Source: Ignelater luminosus
Taxonomy: Eukaryota > Arthropoda > Insecta > Coleoptera > Elateridae
NCBI GenBank assembly: GCA_011009095.1
Contig: VTPC01004177.1
Coordinates: 140,026-204,025, forward strand
Length of the DNA: 64,000 bases
Direction: 5' to 3'
Numbering within the stretch: position 1 is the first letter of the stretch; each line of letters starts with the position of its first letter. Under the pieces are notes generated by a model. That model had not been told where the DNA came from and made no database searches. It worked only from the letters and a program-made list of their open reading frames with translations. Of this stretch, positions 13,601-26,639 are shown in pieces. The translations under genes were made by a program, and so were the position numbers.

Positions 13601-16600
13601 GTCCTATGGGGAGTTATGAGTAAAAAAAGGGGTAGAGGAAGGAACACTTGCTATTAATTACTGTAGTTACCCATTTGACCAAAAACGTCAACCTGTTGAT
13701 GTCACTACTGGGTGGGAGTTCATTGTTTTAAGTGCTTTGCCCTTGAGATAACAGGGTTCAGAGCAACTTTCTACAAAAGAATAGTTGAAAATGTCATTTA
13801 AAAAAAAATTTATAACCTTATTATCCGTTTCAAATTATAAAACAGTAGGGTAGGCCATGAAAAAAAAGGCTATATACCGGCAAGTAAAAAATTTAGGTCA
13901 CTTTGAAATTGTGATGTTCGAAGCATACGTTTGCAAATTGTAAATCATCGTACTAGTAGGCTCCGGGTTATTAGTTTTTGGAGAAATGTTATGTTTTTTT
14001 AAATTGATGAGCAACAATCATAATATTCTCTCCGCCAGAGAAAAGGAAACTAAGTAGCAGCAATAGCTACAATTTTTTGTTTTGAATCCATGCTGAAGCA
14101 ATTACGCGCAAAAATTCCTTGATGTTTTTGAATCTTAAACTTTCTAACCTCACAAACGTCACAATTTACTACTAACCCATTCAACCCTACTGACCGGTAA
14201 GCACCCGGTTACAGTTCTGTAGTTTTCTGAATGCTGGGTAGCGAATCGTGCCGAATAAACGAACGCTTAGGTTATAATCGGGTTGAAACCCGATAGTTCA
14301 GAGGGAATTTCCGAAAACGCCTTATATGTTATGTTTCACAGAAAAGAAATTCCAACTGTTGCAGCAGTACTGAAGAAATTTCATTTCAACTTCAAGAATT
14401 ATTCATTTTATGTTTGAAAATGGTTCAAAAAAGAACCTTTTTCATTTGAAAAAGTAATAAAAGTAACTGGAATATGAAAAAAGTAACAAAAAGTTACAAA
14501 CCAGAGAAAAAGTAAGCTTTAGTTAAAAAAGTAACAAACTCTGAACCCTGACTGATAACCAATAAGCTTCTTCTATTTTTAGCAACCTGTTGACGTGAGA
14601 ATGACGTTTTTGGTTTCTTGATACTAGCTAAATGTTCCCTCCTCTACCCCTTCTTTACTCATAGGGCCTGACAAGACCAAACGACTTGAAAGGTCCGAAT
14701 GACCCAAAAAGCCGATAAATTTTTAAACCAAGGACTGGCCACAGCCGAACCCGAACTTTGACTCAGGTCGCGTAACGACCTCTGACTAGAAAACTTTCTA
14801 ATTGACAGTGCATTCTTTTTATAGAATTCAGAGTAGGCTGTGATTTAAGTTCATTTTTACAGTGTACAAGAAAAAAATATGCAATATGATGGTCTGCCAA
14901 CCTTGTAAAATTAAAGACACTAAGATTTCTAAATTCATTAAAAACACATTATTCTGAAATTTCACTTCAGCAGAATATAAGGTAAAATACTACCACTCTT
15001 TTATTTTTATTCAATATAATCAGAAAAATTAGAATAAAAGTAAAACATCAAAACATAACTCAATAATGACACTGACAAATAACATAACTTTTTTAGTGGG
15101 AACGGCATCAAATCATACACACTGTTATAGAAACTGTAAGTCTTGACCTACTCTGAATTATATAATAAAAAAGTGCACTGTAGTTACATATTTTATCAAT
15201 AATACAAAAACTCAAAATGTAAAGCCCTGTAACTAGCTAACTAATTTTTTCTTTTTTGCTAAGATAGCCAAAATCTGTCTCTCATCATTTATAAACAGTG
15301 GGAGATGAATTTTGATTTTTCATTTGTTTAGGTATTCATGTATTAACTTATCCGATTCAAAAATCAAAGTTAACTATTAATAAAGTGATAAATTGTCTAC
15401 AGACAGATTAACTTTTGAGACTTTTTTTTTTTGCAAAGCAATGATTAATAATAATCGGACTTTTGCTTTTCTCAAGCTTATCAATCCTTCTGAGTGCATC
15501 GTTTTGAACTTAATTTTAATTGAATAGACGATTTGTGACGAAGATTGCAGTAAAACAAATCACATATTTTAAAAGCAGCATTTAATTACAAATAAACTAC
15601 TAATTTGTTCATATAGATTCTTAGAAACTTGCATCTCAAACTAAAATAGTTGAAATAGTGATAAAATGTTTATTTTTCAAAAATGAGCTTGTGGAAGTCC
15701 TGATATTGATAGATAAACCACAGCAAAGTAATGCAATAGAAAATGATAAAGAATAATAAAGAGACATAACACAACTTTCTTTACATTCGTGCAATCGACA
15801 CTTTGGCAATTATTTCAACACTTGTCACTCGACAGTAACTTAACCTAAAGATCAAGAATCAACATTATTATTAGATTGTCCACCAACCATAGACATGACC
15901 ACTACCAAGACCACAAAGATTTATAAAAAAACCAAACGAGAAAAATTAAAAATATACAGTACATACCTCTCTCTCTAAAAGATCCCTATGATTTTCAGCT
16001 TCATTAAGTTGTTCCCGTAATGATGAAAGTTCTAAATTATATCTTGCTTGTTGTTGAGTTAAACTTTCATTATACTGGAGCTAAAATAGCCAAACGATAA
16101 GCAAATAACAGAATTTCACTTATAATTGTTCGCTTTACCTCAAGTTTTTCCAGTTCCGCTTTAAGTCGTTGAGCATCTTGTTGATCCCTTGAACCAATGT
16201 CGCTCCTCACACGCAAACGATCCGATTCCACTTGCATCTGTCGACAATATTCTTCGGAACGCTCCCTAAGCTTACGTTCTTTTGTAGCCTCAGCAAGAGC
16301 TTCTTCTACACGCGATTCTAATTCTCGTCTAAGCTTCTCAGCTTTTCGTATATCGTGTCGCAACGCATCTACTTTTTGCATAGCGGTTTCCAATTCTTCT
16401 TCCTTATCTCTTACCTGGCAAATCCATTAATTAAGTTAGTTATGAGATACTTATCGATTCGTTATCAAAATAATTTTACCTGTCTAGAAAGTTTCTGCTT
16501 GTGTTGTCTTAATTCAGATAATCGATCCGATACTTCCGAATATTCAGCCATTGCTAATTTCTTTTGTGCCAAGGCATCTTTTAATTCTTTATCTTGTAAT

Positions 16601-16969
16601 TTCAATTTCTCATGTAAATCTTGCCTGTCTTTCATCACCTCTTCTTTTTCCTGCTTGAGTATTCTTACGAGTTTCTCTAATTCTCTCACCTTTCCCAATT
16701 CGGCTCCGTCTATCGAATCTAACCGCAGATCTTTCGAGTGGCCTGCTTCTAAACTTCTTAACTGCGCTTCTAATTCACAATTTTTTTTCGTCAAAACATT
16801 AATTTCGTCCTGTAACTTTCTGGTGCTATCCGGTGACATTTTTTTATCGTGTTCGATTTTCTCTTGATTTAATGCTAACGACATGATATCACCATGATTT
16901 TTTTTTGCACTGTTTACCATATTGTTTATATTTAGATTAGTAGAAAGGGTTCCTAGATCTGATATACAA
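10671..16969 (-). CDS. gek: gek/MRCK part 2: coiled-coil exons
   Basis: Middle of the gek protein. Exons: 16480-16969, 16139-16414, 15967-16080, 11461-11610, 11150-11360, 10923-11097, 10671-10777. Each has a minus-strand AG before it and GT after it, and the codon phases match across all junctions. The protein is a long heptad-rich coiled coil (for example [60 protein letters not shown]) that in MRCK kinases mediates dimerisation. The words [15 protein letters not shown] and [19 protein letters not shown] are characteristic of MRCK. The 4.4-kb intron from 15966 to 11611 is filled by a GC-rich repeat. Confidence is high because seven exons agree in order, phase and family. Confidence 0.92.
11840..15490 (-). 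repeat. GC-rich dispersed repeat, copy 1
   Basis: A long repeat in the gek intron. Its centre (about 12560-13600 and 14665-14780) is a degenerate GC-rich array built from words like GACCCGAAAAGTCC and GGCTCGACAGAC, with higher-order repeats of roughly 130-170 bp (similar stretches begin near 13099, 13230 and 13402). Its AT-rich flanks match copy 2 at 23.49-24.87 kb in inverted orientation: 15490-15410 pairs with 23495-23560, 15320-15205 with 24050-24175, and 11920-11870 with 24720-24750. Extra DNA is present at 13.61-14.66 kb and probably 11.92-12.5 kb. The open frame at 13069-13407 is just repeat translated and not a gene. Family unknown. Confidence 0.7.
13614..14665. mobile_element. Inverted-repeat element inserted in the GC-rich repeat
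   Basis: About 1.05 kb of AT-rich DNA interrupts the GC-rich array. Its ends are inverted repeats: the left end reads TATGAGTAAAAAAAGGGG, and the right end, reverse-complemented, reads TATGAGTAAAGAAGGGG, with matching sequence (GTAGAGGA, GGAACA) inside. A second inverted pair lies inward around CAAAAACGTCA, near 13680 and 14605. Copy 2 of the host repeat lacks this insert. No transposase is visible, so it is a non-autonomous DNA transposon. The target duplication is unclear and the superfamily undetermined. Confidence 0.65.
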
Positions 16970-17030
16970 CTAAAATAAAAATTTTGTGAGAATTCCGAAC
17001 TAAATCATAATGATACAATTATGCATCTAC

Positions 17031-19263
17031 CTTCCCTGAGTAAACGAGAAACCGACAAATGGTAAATGCAGAGCAGTAAAAGCAGAATTAGCTGTGGGAG
17101 GCACTGCATCTGATACTCTAATATCAGCGTCATCTACATCAAAATTTGAAGTGTCTGTTGGACTTGATACTTCTGGTATGTAAGGGGCGGCACTGTCTTG
17201 TATTCCATCCCAATCTACACCTTCAAACCATGAATGATTCTATAAAAAGAATTAAAACAATTCTAGCATTAGGTGTTTTATTTATTAATACATTTATAGA
17301 CGATTATTTTGTTTTTGAACTGAAACTGCCTCAGATTACTAAAGATCAATCACATTAATTTGTGACAGGTGAAATTACATTGTGTCATAGGTAGTAAAAC
17401 AGATGGTGAAGCTTGAAACATCTATCCAAAAAACTATGACGGTTTAATTATGGAATCAAAACAAAATGACTCGACATAACCAAACATTTAACATTCTACC
17501 CCTGTTTTTACAATACAAAGATTGTTGCCACTATGTATCAAGATTACAGGGTAACAATATCAGATTTATTTCTCATCATTGGCAATTTCCATTTTGATAC
17601 TAATCATAATAATGATAATAAATAAAATTAACCTTGAAATCTTGTATGCCATTCTGTCCCAAGCGAAACTCCTGACTACAAATAAGTTGTCGTATCAAAT
17701 CTTTTGCAGCATCAGAAACTTCCACGTCAGCAGCAAAATCAAAACAATTCTTATGATTCATTATCTTCCCATACGTTTCTACTAAACTTTCTGCATAAAA
17801 TGGCGTTTCCCCATACAGCATTTCATACATACACACTCCTAGAAGAATAAATATTTTGATAAATTAAATTAGTAATTAAGATCACATGATTTTTAAAACC
17901 AAAACTAAAAATAAAATTTTGTGATTTTTCTGAGATATTGGTTATGTCTCTCTTATCTGTCAAGATGACAGCAGCAGTTTTGTAGGTTAATTTATTGTCA
18001 AAATGTTCATTTTCAATAATAAAAGTTATAAATCATAATTTCTAACATTAGTATTGCTCACCTAATGACCACCAATCACATTCTGGTCCATATTTGCCCT
18101 GACCATCTTCCATTGCCTATAAAATATCACGTATAAATAACAAACTGCTTCTCAATTGCGACAATTTTATATTACCCTTAAGATTTCAGGAGAGATGTAA
18201 TCTGGAGTACCAACTGCCACATTAGATTGCACAGTTCCATCATCATTAAGTCGTAAACAACTTCCAAAATCGGCTAGTCGTATGTGTCCATTTGCATCTA
18301 ATAATACGTTATCTGGTTTAATGTCCCTAAAATATAAAAATGAATGCATTTTCAAAGCGTTTACAACTAAATCAAAATTATTCAACCTGTGAACATATCT
18401 GAGATTATGGATCGAATCAATAGCCAACACCATTTCGGCAATATAAAATCGAGCCATATCTTCTGGAAGACGATCTTCAAACTTACTTAACAATGTCAAT
18501 AGATCACCACCACAATAGTAATCCATAACCAAATATAAATTATTTTCATCCTAAAATAGCACCATTACACAAATCAATCCAACTTTTAATTTTTTTGCAT
18601 TCCTTGTTATACATGACAGGCATGTTATTTAAATATAGATCGAAGTACAGTAATAAAAGTAAAACACTCGTATGTTATATTTAAAGACAATTCTTAAAAT
18701 AAACAACTTTTTCTACTATCAGAAAAAAAGAAAACTAACCTGGAAAGCATAATGTAAATGTGTAATCCACCTGCGGTCACCGAAAACAAGCACATCCCTT
18801 TCTTCTTGAAAACACGCCGTTTCTGCCCTTTTCAACATTTCCCATTTGTTCAAAATTTTCATAGCAAAAACCTTATCTGTACCCTTCATTTTAACAACAC
18901 ATACTTCACCAAAAGCACCCCGTCCTATTACTTTTATTATTTCAAAATCTTCCCGCATAAGCCTCAAAGACTTTATGCATGTGGCTACTGGTTTTACTGC
19001 AAAATATCATTTTTTGAAATCACGTAATAAATAGTGAATTATAAAAAGTTACCAAACTCAATAAAATCAGACACGGTTTTTTCGCGTCGAAGACTAGAAT
19101 TGCAACATTCGTCATATAAAACAATTAAAACATCGATGAGTGTCTCGATGCTGAAGCTTTGCCCCTTGGCCTGCACAGGGCCACCCAAAAATAGGGCCTC
19201 CAACTGCCTCAATCGCCATTCTCCCGACACCCCGGGCATGGCCCCTGTGACCCCTTCACTCAT
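17031..19263 (-). CDS. gek: gek/MRCK part 1: N-terminal kinase exons
   Basis: Start and kinase domain of genghis khan, an AGC-family Ser/Thr kinase that acts downstream of Cdc42 on the actin cytoskeleton. Exons: 19053-19263, 18740-18996, 18387-18550, 18176-18326, 18062-18116, 17633-17838, 17031-17239. Start is ATG at 19263-19261 ([19 protein letters not shown]), preceded by a TTTTTAG acceptor near 19290 that suggests an upstream non-coding exon. Visible motifs: glycine loop IGRGAFGEV (residues 94-102), ATP lysine in FAMK (K117), HRDIKPDN (catalytic D212), DFG at 230-232, [11 protein letters not shown], and [20 protein letters not shown]. The last exon covers the AGC C-terminal extension ([13 protein letters not shown]). 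All junction phases agree. The kinase looks intact. Confidence 0.95.
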
Positions 19264-19269
19264 TTGTTG

Positions 19270-20995
19270 TTAACATTACATCAACCTAAAAAATGGTGTG
19301 AGAAAAATAGCACGTTATATATTGAATTAGCAAGCTGAATTGGGAGGGTGTTAATGAGAATAATAAACAATTTGCATTTTCCTTCTACTGGCAACAAAAC
19401 AAATGATTCAAGTAAGTTGCTCATATCTAAAATTAATTGTTAAATAGACCCGATAATCAAAATAATTTCGTGGCCTATTTTAATATTAAACATACAGAAA
19501 TATAGTTTGGATGAGAAAATGGTATGCAAAGTAGGGTATTTAACCTAAATAGAAAGCACAGTACGCCTGTGCCTTACCAACATATTAACACAAACAAAAT
19601 GCTTCGCTCGCCAATTATTTTTAATAATTAAACGTAATCACCTTATTTAATTCAGATCAACTAGTTATTATGGTTTGTTTCTTGACATTTAAAACACATT
19701 CAGCAACACTCGGTAGCCATTTTACACCCCCACCGCGATAGAATGTTGACGGCATGACACACGTCTGTTGATTTTTACTTTTTATTAGAAAAACTCAAAT
19801 TTTATTTGGACTTAAAAAGTATAAATAAATAAATTGTAGCATAAAGTATTATTCCTTAGTTCATATAACGAATTATGAGAAGTATTAATTTCAAAAGTTT
19901 TCTAGAGAATATTTATAGTGAACCCTGGGGGAAATTTCGAAAATTACAATTTAAAATTCAAAAACCCATTTTAAACACTATTAAAAACGCCGAATTTATT
20001 AAGATCATTTATATTAATTTGCTAATATTAAGAATAGACCCAATTTTTATAAAGTTTGATTAATTTAAAGTTGAAATTTACCAAAATCTATTTATTTTAT
20101 ATATGGCCATCTAATGTTACTTTTACAAACTATACCCACAGTCCTGCAGTTTTCTACCTAATAATTTTTAAATGTCAATGGCCACGCCTTGCGTTACTTC
20201 ATTCGCAATTCATTACTCTTCCTTTACGCTTTAATTTATTACACTTATAAAATCTTATTGGGTAAAACACACATACAAAATTTAATGTAAAATCCAGAGC
20301 ATGTCTGAAATCTAATTATTACGAACTGAAAATATCGAAATAGAACAAAATAAAATTTAACAGATATACACCAATATTCAAATAACCATAAAAGAAGTCT
20401 GAATAGGACGGAGAGATCTCCTGTGTTACGCAGGGCGTCACGTCTATTACAAATATTGCAAATTTTTTGTTTTCAATCTGAAGATTTTAACATGCTTTGC
20501 GATATTTTATAAAGTACTTTTCACCTAGATTCATAAAAAACCCATTGCAATGGGATTTTTCCCGTCATTTTTAAAAATAACAAATAAAATTATGAATGGC
20601 AGTCATACATCTGGCAACATCGCACATTCTTTAAATTGCTAGTCAAATAAACAACAAATAATGTTATAAATATTCCTTTAATAAATAAACAATCTCGTGT
20701 TGAGACTGGATGTGGGCTTTAATTTGTTTATATTTAAAGAGGGTTTCTTTCTGCATCGCGTTATTATTTTATTGACGACTTATTGGTTTAATAAAAATCT
20801 GGTTATGAAAGGCATAATCTACATGACTCCCGTATCATCGTACGCAATGGAGTTGTATGTGTGTGAATGTTGACAATAATCGCATAAAAAATATTTTTTA
20901 ATTAATATTCTAAATGTTGCTTTATATTGTGTTAACTAAAATGCTTAGAGTTCACCAAAAACGTGCTCCATTCTCAATTATACCAAGTAAATGTG
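19270..20995. promoter_or_regulatory. Shared upstream region of gek and lines
   Basis: The two genes are divergent, so this roughly 1.7-kb stretch should hold both promoters. It is AT-rich with a short GC-richer patch at 19715-19760 (CACCCCCACCGCGATAG). I see no convincing TATA box or initiator. The open frames at 19875-20063 and 20056-20250 are low-complexity and not supported as genes. Confidence 0.4.
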
Positions 20996-21023
20996 CTACT
21001 GTTTAAAAAGAAAAACTAAACAG

Positions 21024-21095
21024 GTAAGTTATAACACTACTTTTAAATGTAGAATCTTGAGCAGTCTTGTTTTTAAAATTCAAAGTATTTTCTAG
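21024..21095 (+). other. lin: Predicted 5'-UTR intron of lines
   Basis: A CAG/GTAAGT donor at 21023/21024 and a TTTTCTAG acceptor ending at 21095 bound a 72-bp intron, 36 bases upstream of the first possible start codon of lines. The good donor and pyrimidine-rich acceptor make this plausible; no transcript is available. Confidence 0.5.
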
Positions 21096-21131
21096 ATTAT
21101 ATCGAGACTAACCTCAAAACATCACCTTCTA

Positions 21132-24100
21132 ATGGTTCTGCAATATCGAGAGCCTACAATGAGCTCAGAGCAACCTGTGAAGAAAAGGAGAACTGATGAA
21201 TCAGAGACTGTGGACGAAACTGATTATATTCATATAACAGAAAACGGAATGTCAGCGCTACACGTCTCCCTTCCGCCAAATGTTAACGAGGCCGATATAA
21301 CATTTAACACACTAAATTCTCAGCTACATAGTATTAATAACAAGCATTATTTTCCTACTGGTGTTACGCAAGCAAATGAAAATGGTTCGTTTCATCAGTC
21401 GTATACTCCAAATGTGGAAAATATCTCAATACAACCAGCTCCCAACATATGCTGCTCAACATCAGTACCTGCTCATTCGCCTCCTAATATAGCTTCTAAT
21501 AGTAATATATCAAATGTGAATTTTAATTCTGACAGTTTTATGGTGCATCATAGTACAACAAATCACGATCGGGAAAATTCTTTATCGGACTTGGACACTT
21601 TTCAAAATGCTTTAATTCGTCAGTGTTTGTGTGGTGTTTCTGAAAGTACATTGCGTAGACCTTTTGAAAATTATAAACATACTGATAAAAACGGACTGAG
21701 GACTGCTTCGTTATTAGAATGGCCCACTAACAGGATATTGCAGCTACTTTCAAATCTACAGTTACTGTTCGATGTCTATTTAAAGCAAAACAATAAAGGT
21801 TATATTTGTTCCCGAATCGTGGATATATGTAATGCGTTAGTGCGGAATGAATATAATTTAATTGAACAGCTGTTACTTTTAATCGATGCAAGAAATTATT
21901 ATGTAAATTACTTATTAACCCGAGTTATTAGTAGTTTTTTAATAATAGCTAAAACGGACTTAAACAATGAGTGGTTAGAAACAATTGTTAGTTATTTATC
22001 TTTGGATTATGTGGATTACAACAAAATGAACTTTGCCTTAGAAGTTATTAGACGTGTCGTGGAATGGAAAGATGTAGAGATTCACATTCTTGAAGAAGCA
22101 CACACTTCTAGAGACGGAGCTTCTACGAGCCAGGCAACTTCAACCATAGATTTTAATACAGTCAACTGTACTACTGTTCAGTATAGTGATTCAGAAAGTT
22201 TCGATACTTCTGCCATTAAGGGACTCATCATTAGAAGTTTAGAATCTAAATGGTCTCATTTAATAGGCCGCATTCAAAATTTAATAGAAACAAATAATTG
22301 TATAGAATCGCAAACGTGTATTCTTGCATTTTTATCGTTGTGGGAGAGTACTATTTCAGTGAAAGCAAATTTAAGTGTCATCGACACCAAACCGTTCTAT
22401 GCACATTTGGAAAGCTTCGCTTCACTTTTGTTACATAGTAGTGCTTTAACACCGATTATTTGGAAGCAGCTATTATCGTTATTTAATGAAATTCTGTGCT
22501 ACGGGAGTACATTGGCGTTGCAAGATATGTTGCCGGACGATACGTGTAAACTTGCATATGTTATTGTGAGATATGTCAAAGATTCAAGATTATTGGAAAG
22601 ACTGCCTTACAGGTATGTATTTTATGAAATTGTTTGTTTTAATTTTTCTAAATTATTAATTTTTTATTTTCCTTTTACAGGTGTATTATTTTAATGTTTG
22701 TTTATTTTATTTTTAACAATGTCAAACACAACCTTCATGTCAAATTTCAGTTATTTTAGGCTATGCCTCTGTCATAAATGCAATGTTGACAAATTAGGTT
22801 TGTTTAGTGTTATGGTTATTAGACGGTTAAGAAAGCATAAAGCAACTATTTTCAATATTATGACTTGAACTGAACACATTTTTAGGTTAGATTATTTATT
22901 AAATAATGAATAAAAAACAGAAATGTGTTGTATTTGCTATAATTGTTGAAAATATGGTACTAAGTAATATTATCATTTAATTAGTTGTTTGAACTTCAGG
23001 ATCACATAACCTCAAATTTTCAAGTTTGTATTATGTGATCAGATTTTACTGCAAAATGCATCTACCTGGCAAGGTTTGTTAATTATTATTGCACTGTATC
23101 GATTGGATCCACAATGAGATAGTTTCACTATGTCAAATTTTGCATAATTAATCATCATATGTTAAAGCCTTGTTCATTAATTTTTTTTTATTGCTTTTTA
23201 GAAAGAAAAAGAAGAAAAATTAAAATTGGAAGTAGATAAATCATAGAGTTACCTAACCTTAAATTTATATTGACAGAAGTAAATTCCTAACCTAAACTGT
23301 AATTAAGATTTGCAGGGCTTCCATAACCTAACTTTTTAAAAATAACCTGCTATAAGTTACTATTTTAAAAATTTTATTACTATTTTAACTATTTTAGTGT
23401 GAGATGCGAATTTTTAAAAATCTATGAATAAATTATTATTTTATTCATAATTAAATGCTCCTTTTAAATTATGCAATTTGTTTTACGGAAAAGGATTGAT
23501 AAGCTGGAGAAAAGCAAAAGTCCGATTATTAATCGTTGCTTTGCAAAAAACATAAAAGTCTGATTTATAAGAAATTGTATACAGGATGTTAATAAATAAT
23601 ACCAACAAACTGATACGATAAATTGTCATTATTTGCCAAAATATCAAAAATTTTTAAAAGAAATTATAAGAAATTACCTTCCAGATGTTCCAAACTTATT
23701 TTTCATTGTATAGGATGTACTCTATAGCGAGATACGTAACGCCTGAAGAAAAATAAAGAGAAACTTTTAATTTAATGTGTCGCAGCTACAGAGAACACTG
23801 TATAATCAAAAGTAGTTTAAAATACTCGGAAGGTATTTCCCTACAATTTTTCTTAATAGAACATTGATATTTTGACGGATAACAACAATGCATACAAAAG
23901 TTAACCTGTCTGCTGGCAATTTTGAATGTCGATTACTTCATAACTAAGGCCATTGGTTCAGAAGAAAATTTCTGATTTCCTGATGTTATTTATTAATACC
24001 TTGTATATACTGTTGAACAATACTATATCGATCTCACAGTTCTATTTAGTTTATAATCAGTGGGAGAAGGATTTTGACTATTTTTATAATCCACTAAAAT

Positions 24101-26582
24101 AGAGTAACGTAGCAAATAAGAAAAAATTGAATACCTAGTTATAGGGCTTTACATCTTGAGTATTTGCATTAGAAAGTCTTGGTCGAGAAGGTAGAGGTGT
24201 GCATGGGTCAGGTTTTCTAGTTGGGACGAAGCTTGGGTTCGGGTTGGGCTGGGCCGGGCCTCGGTTTAAAAATTTATCGGACTTTTCGGGTCGACGTCTG
24301 CTCAATCGGGCCATTCAGTTTTGTTGGGCCTATCAAGCTGTTTGAGCCTGTCAAGCTATGCAGGTCCGTTGGTCCTTTTGAACTTCTTGGTCGTTTGGGG
24401 CTATGGGGCCATTTTGGTTTCTCATACCATTCATGGCCCTTCGGGTCTGTTGAGCTGTTTTGATCCCTCTGGTGCCTGTTGGACTTCTCAGTTTAATGGG
24501 CCGTCTGGCCTTTTGGACTACTCGGCCCTTCAGGTCTATTGAGCTGTTTTGATCCCTCCGGGGCCTATGGAACCTTTTGGACTTCTCAGCCCTTCGCGTC
24601 TAATGGGCAGTTTCAATCTCTCAGGCTGTCTCTCGTGCTGTTTGGGCCGCGTCAAGTTTGTCTCCAATCAGGTCTTGAGCTTTCGGGCTCTATGAGGAGG
24701 TACAAAATGAAAATTGGTTGATGATTTTTACCTACAGCATAAAAGATTACCTTGAAAAGCAAACAGCAAATTATCACATTGGTGACATGAAATTGCTGGA
24801 CGGTTGGCAGCACTCATTTGCAAGCAAGTAATTACTGTCAGCGTCTAATCACCACTGCTGGCAGCAAGTCAGCGGGATTACAGCTTGTGGACACAAGCAT
24901 TACTTCAAGAATTTCTCAAGTTCCATCTAAAGCCCTGCTTGGTTATTTACTATTTCTTATTTTATTTGCTAAATTCACTCACTTTTTTCACTTTTTGTAT
25001 ACATCACAGCTTGTGGAAGCCCTGTATTTAAACTCAATTTGATCTTAACTATCAACTAAAAAGATTTTAAAAATCATGAAAATACTCCATTTATGGATCT
25101 GCTACTTGAGCAGATACACAACATAACCTTATAAAATCAACATTACACATAACAAGCGATCATTAAAATTTCAGTTCCCAGGAGGCTGTGAAAAAAAAAC
25201 ATGTCAGTGTGTCTAAGCTACAACCTACAGAATAATTTCACACCTTACAGGGAATTGAAATTCTAATAATCGCTTGGTACAACTACCCACAAGATAACCT
25301 ACAATAATAATCGGCTGGTTCCAACTTTGCTTGATGATTCCATTTGTAGTAGTAGTAATAGTAGTAGTAGTAGTAGCAGCTGACTAATTGCTGGAAACAG
25401 AATGCATCTACCCCTCCAACTGCCATAAATGTCTATTGACTGCTGTTGTATGAATGTGTGACACAAGGTTTAAAATTCAAGATCATGTGATTCTGAAGTA
25501 AAATGAGAATGGTATTTTGCTTCTTCCAAATAAAAATTGCAGAGGTTATGTTTGACATTAATTATAAAACAAACTAAAATTTGAGATTCTATGTGTATGC
25601 TGCTCATGTCCTTTTTTGTGTAAGGGTTGGCCATAATATTGTTTGTTAAGTTGGCTGTATAATTCTGTGCAAAAAAGATAAAACGTTTCTAACCTAAATG
25701 TAAAATTAACCTAAAACTAACTGTCAAGAAAAGATCATGAACAGCATATATTTTAGGTTAGGGTTTTTGACAAATGAAATTTTCTACATGTACTTAATGG
25801 AAATTTATTTTAGATAAATTTATTCATGTGTTTTTTTCCTTTCTAGATGCGGAGAAGGTTACACAGTGCACAGTTTCGTCGGAACAATTGTACATTCACA
25901 AATCTCACAAATTCAAGTGGACAAAACTCTCCTCCAGAAGATGGTTTTATTAGTTTTGAAATCGGTAGCTGTTACAGTTAAAGAAACGCGCACTGACAGT
26001 TCAGATTCGAGCGTTGGCTCCGACGATTATGACTACTATCAAGACATGCAGCTTATCGAACGTTCAATACGTGATGTTCTAAAAAAGGTCGACACATTCA
26101 TTAAAAACAGTTTAGAGTTCCATCCAGAAACGCAGTTTGCCAAATTATTAATTCATTTGTTTGGTGATCAGGATGATTACATGATTGAATCGATGGTTTG
26201 TACTTTAGATATAACAGTGGGGATTTCATATCGTAATGCTGTCTTTCCCGATCTGGTAACTATGCTCAATCCGGTAATCTCGTTTATAGAATTTTTAAAA
26301 GTTGTCAGTCATGATTCGGACGTCTTATTAGATTATCTAGTAAGCAATGAGACTTGTTTCTTATTATATTTGTTGAGATTTTTGAAATATATCAGAAGAA
26401 ATTGGTCGAGGTTTGTAAGCAGTTGTGAAAATGAATTGGACAATACGATGAGTGTCTTAATTCGATTGAATTTACAAATTAATCGACTTGTTTCAAAAGA
26501 TTTGTTTCCTTATAATATTAGTCCTGTTTTAAGACTATTAGAAGTCTGTGAAAATTTATACGAATCTAACGAATCCAGCTGA
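21132..26582 (+). CDS. lin: Protein lines homologue
   Basis: Two coding exons, 21132-22612 and 25847-26582, joined by CAG/GTATGT and TTTCTAG sites in phase (the arginine codon is split AG|A). This gives 738 residues from the first ATG, or 729 from the second ATG at 21159 (MSSEQPVKKRR), which looks more like a natural start. Lines is a segment-polarity protein of the Wingless pathway that shuttles between nucleus and cytoplasm. The C-terminal exon carries the strongest family signal: CGEGYTVHSFVGTIVHSQIS, MIESMVCTLDITVGISYRN and VLLDYLVSNETCFLLYLLRF are typical of the LINES C-terminal domain. The N-terminus has a basic KKRR patch and Ser/Asn-rich sequence. The 3.2-kb intron is filled with repeats. 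An AATAAA at 26674 follows the stop. Confidence 0.9.
23490..24870 (+). repeat. GC-rich dispersed repeat, copy 2
   Basis: Second copy of the repeat in the gek intron, here in the lines intron and in the opposite genomic orientation. The GC-rich array (24190-24690) uses the same words, such as TCGGGCC and CTTTTGGACTTCTC. The flanks match copy 1 (AGGATTGATAAGCT, ATAGGGCTTTACAT, TTTAAAAATTTATCGG, TTTACCTACAGCATAAA). It lacks the 1.05-kb insert of copy 1 but carries its own small insert at 23579-24008. The open frames at 24221-24721 are repeat translated, not genes. Confidence 0.7.
23579..24008. mobile_element. MITE inside GC-rich repeat copy 2
   Basis: The left end, ATACAGGATGTTAATAAATA, is mirrored at the right end (TATTTATTAATACCTTGTAT). 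About 430 bp, no coding capacity. Absent from copy 1 at the equivalent place. The CAGG-type ends resemble those of several other small elements in the window and of Tc1/mariner-superfamily transposons. Confidence 0.6.
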
Positions 26583-26639
26583 TAGTTTGTGTAAAAGGGT
26601 GTCCTAGAATATAAGAAAATTCATAAAAAATATATTAAA

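Noticed and set aside
16355-16867. 170-residue plus-strand open frame
   Set aside because: Antisense to the gek coiled-coil exon; cysteine/serine/phenylalanine-rich as expected for a shadow of Lys/Glu codons.
24221-24721. Several plus-strand open frames
   Set aside because: Same GC-rich repeat as at 13 kb; different frames open by base composition only.
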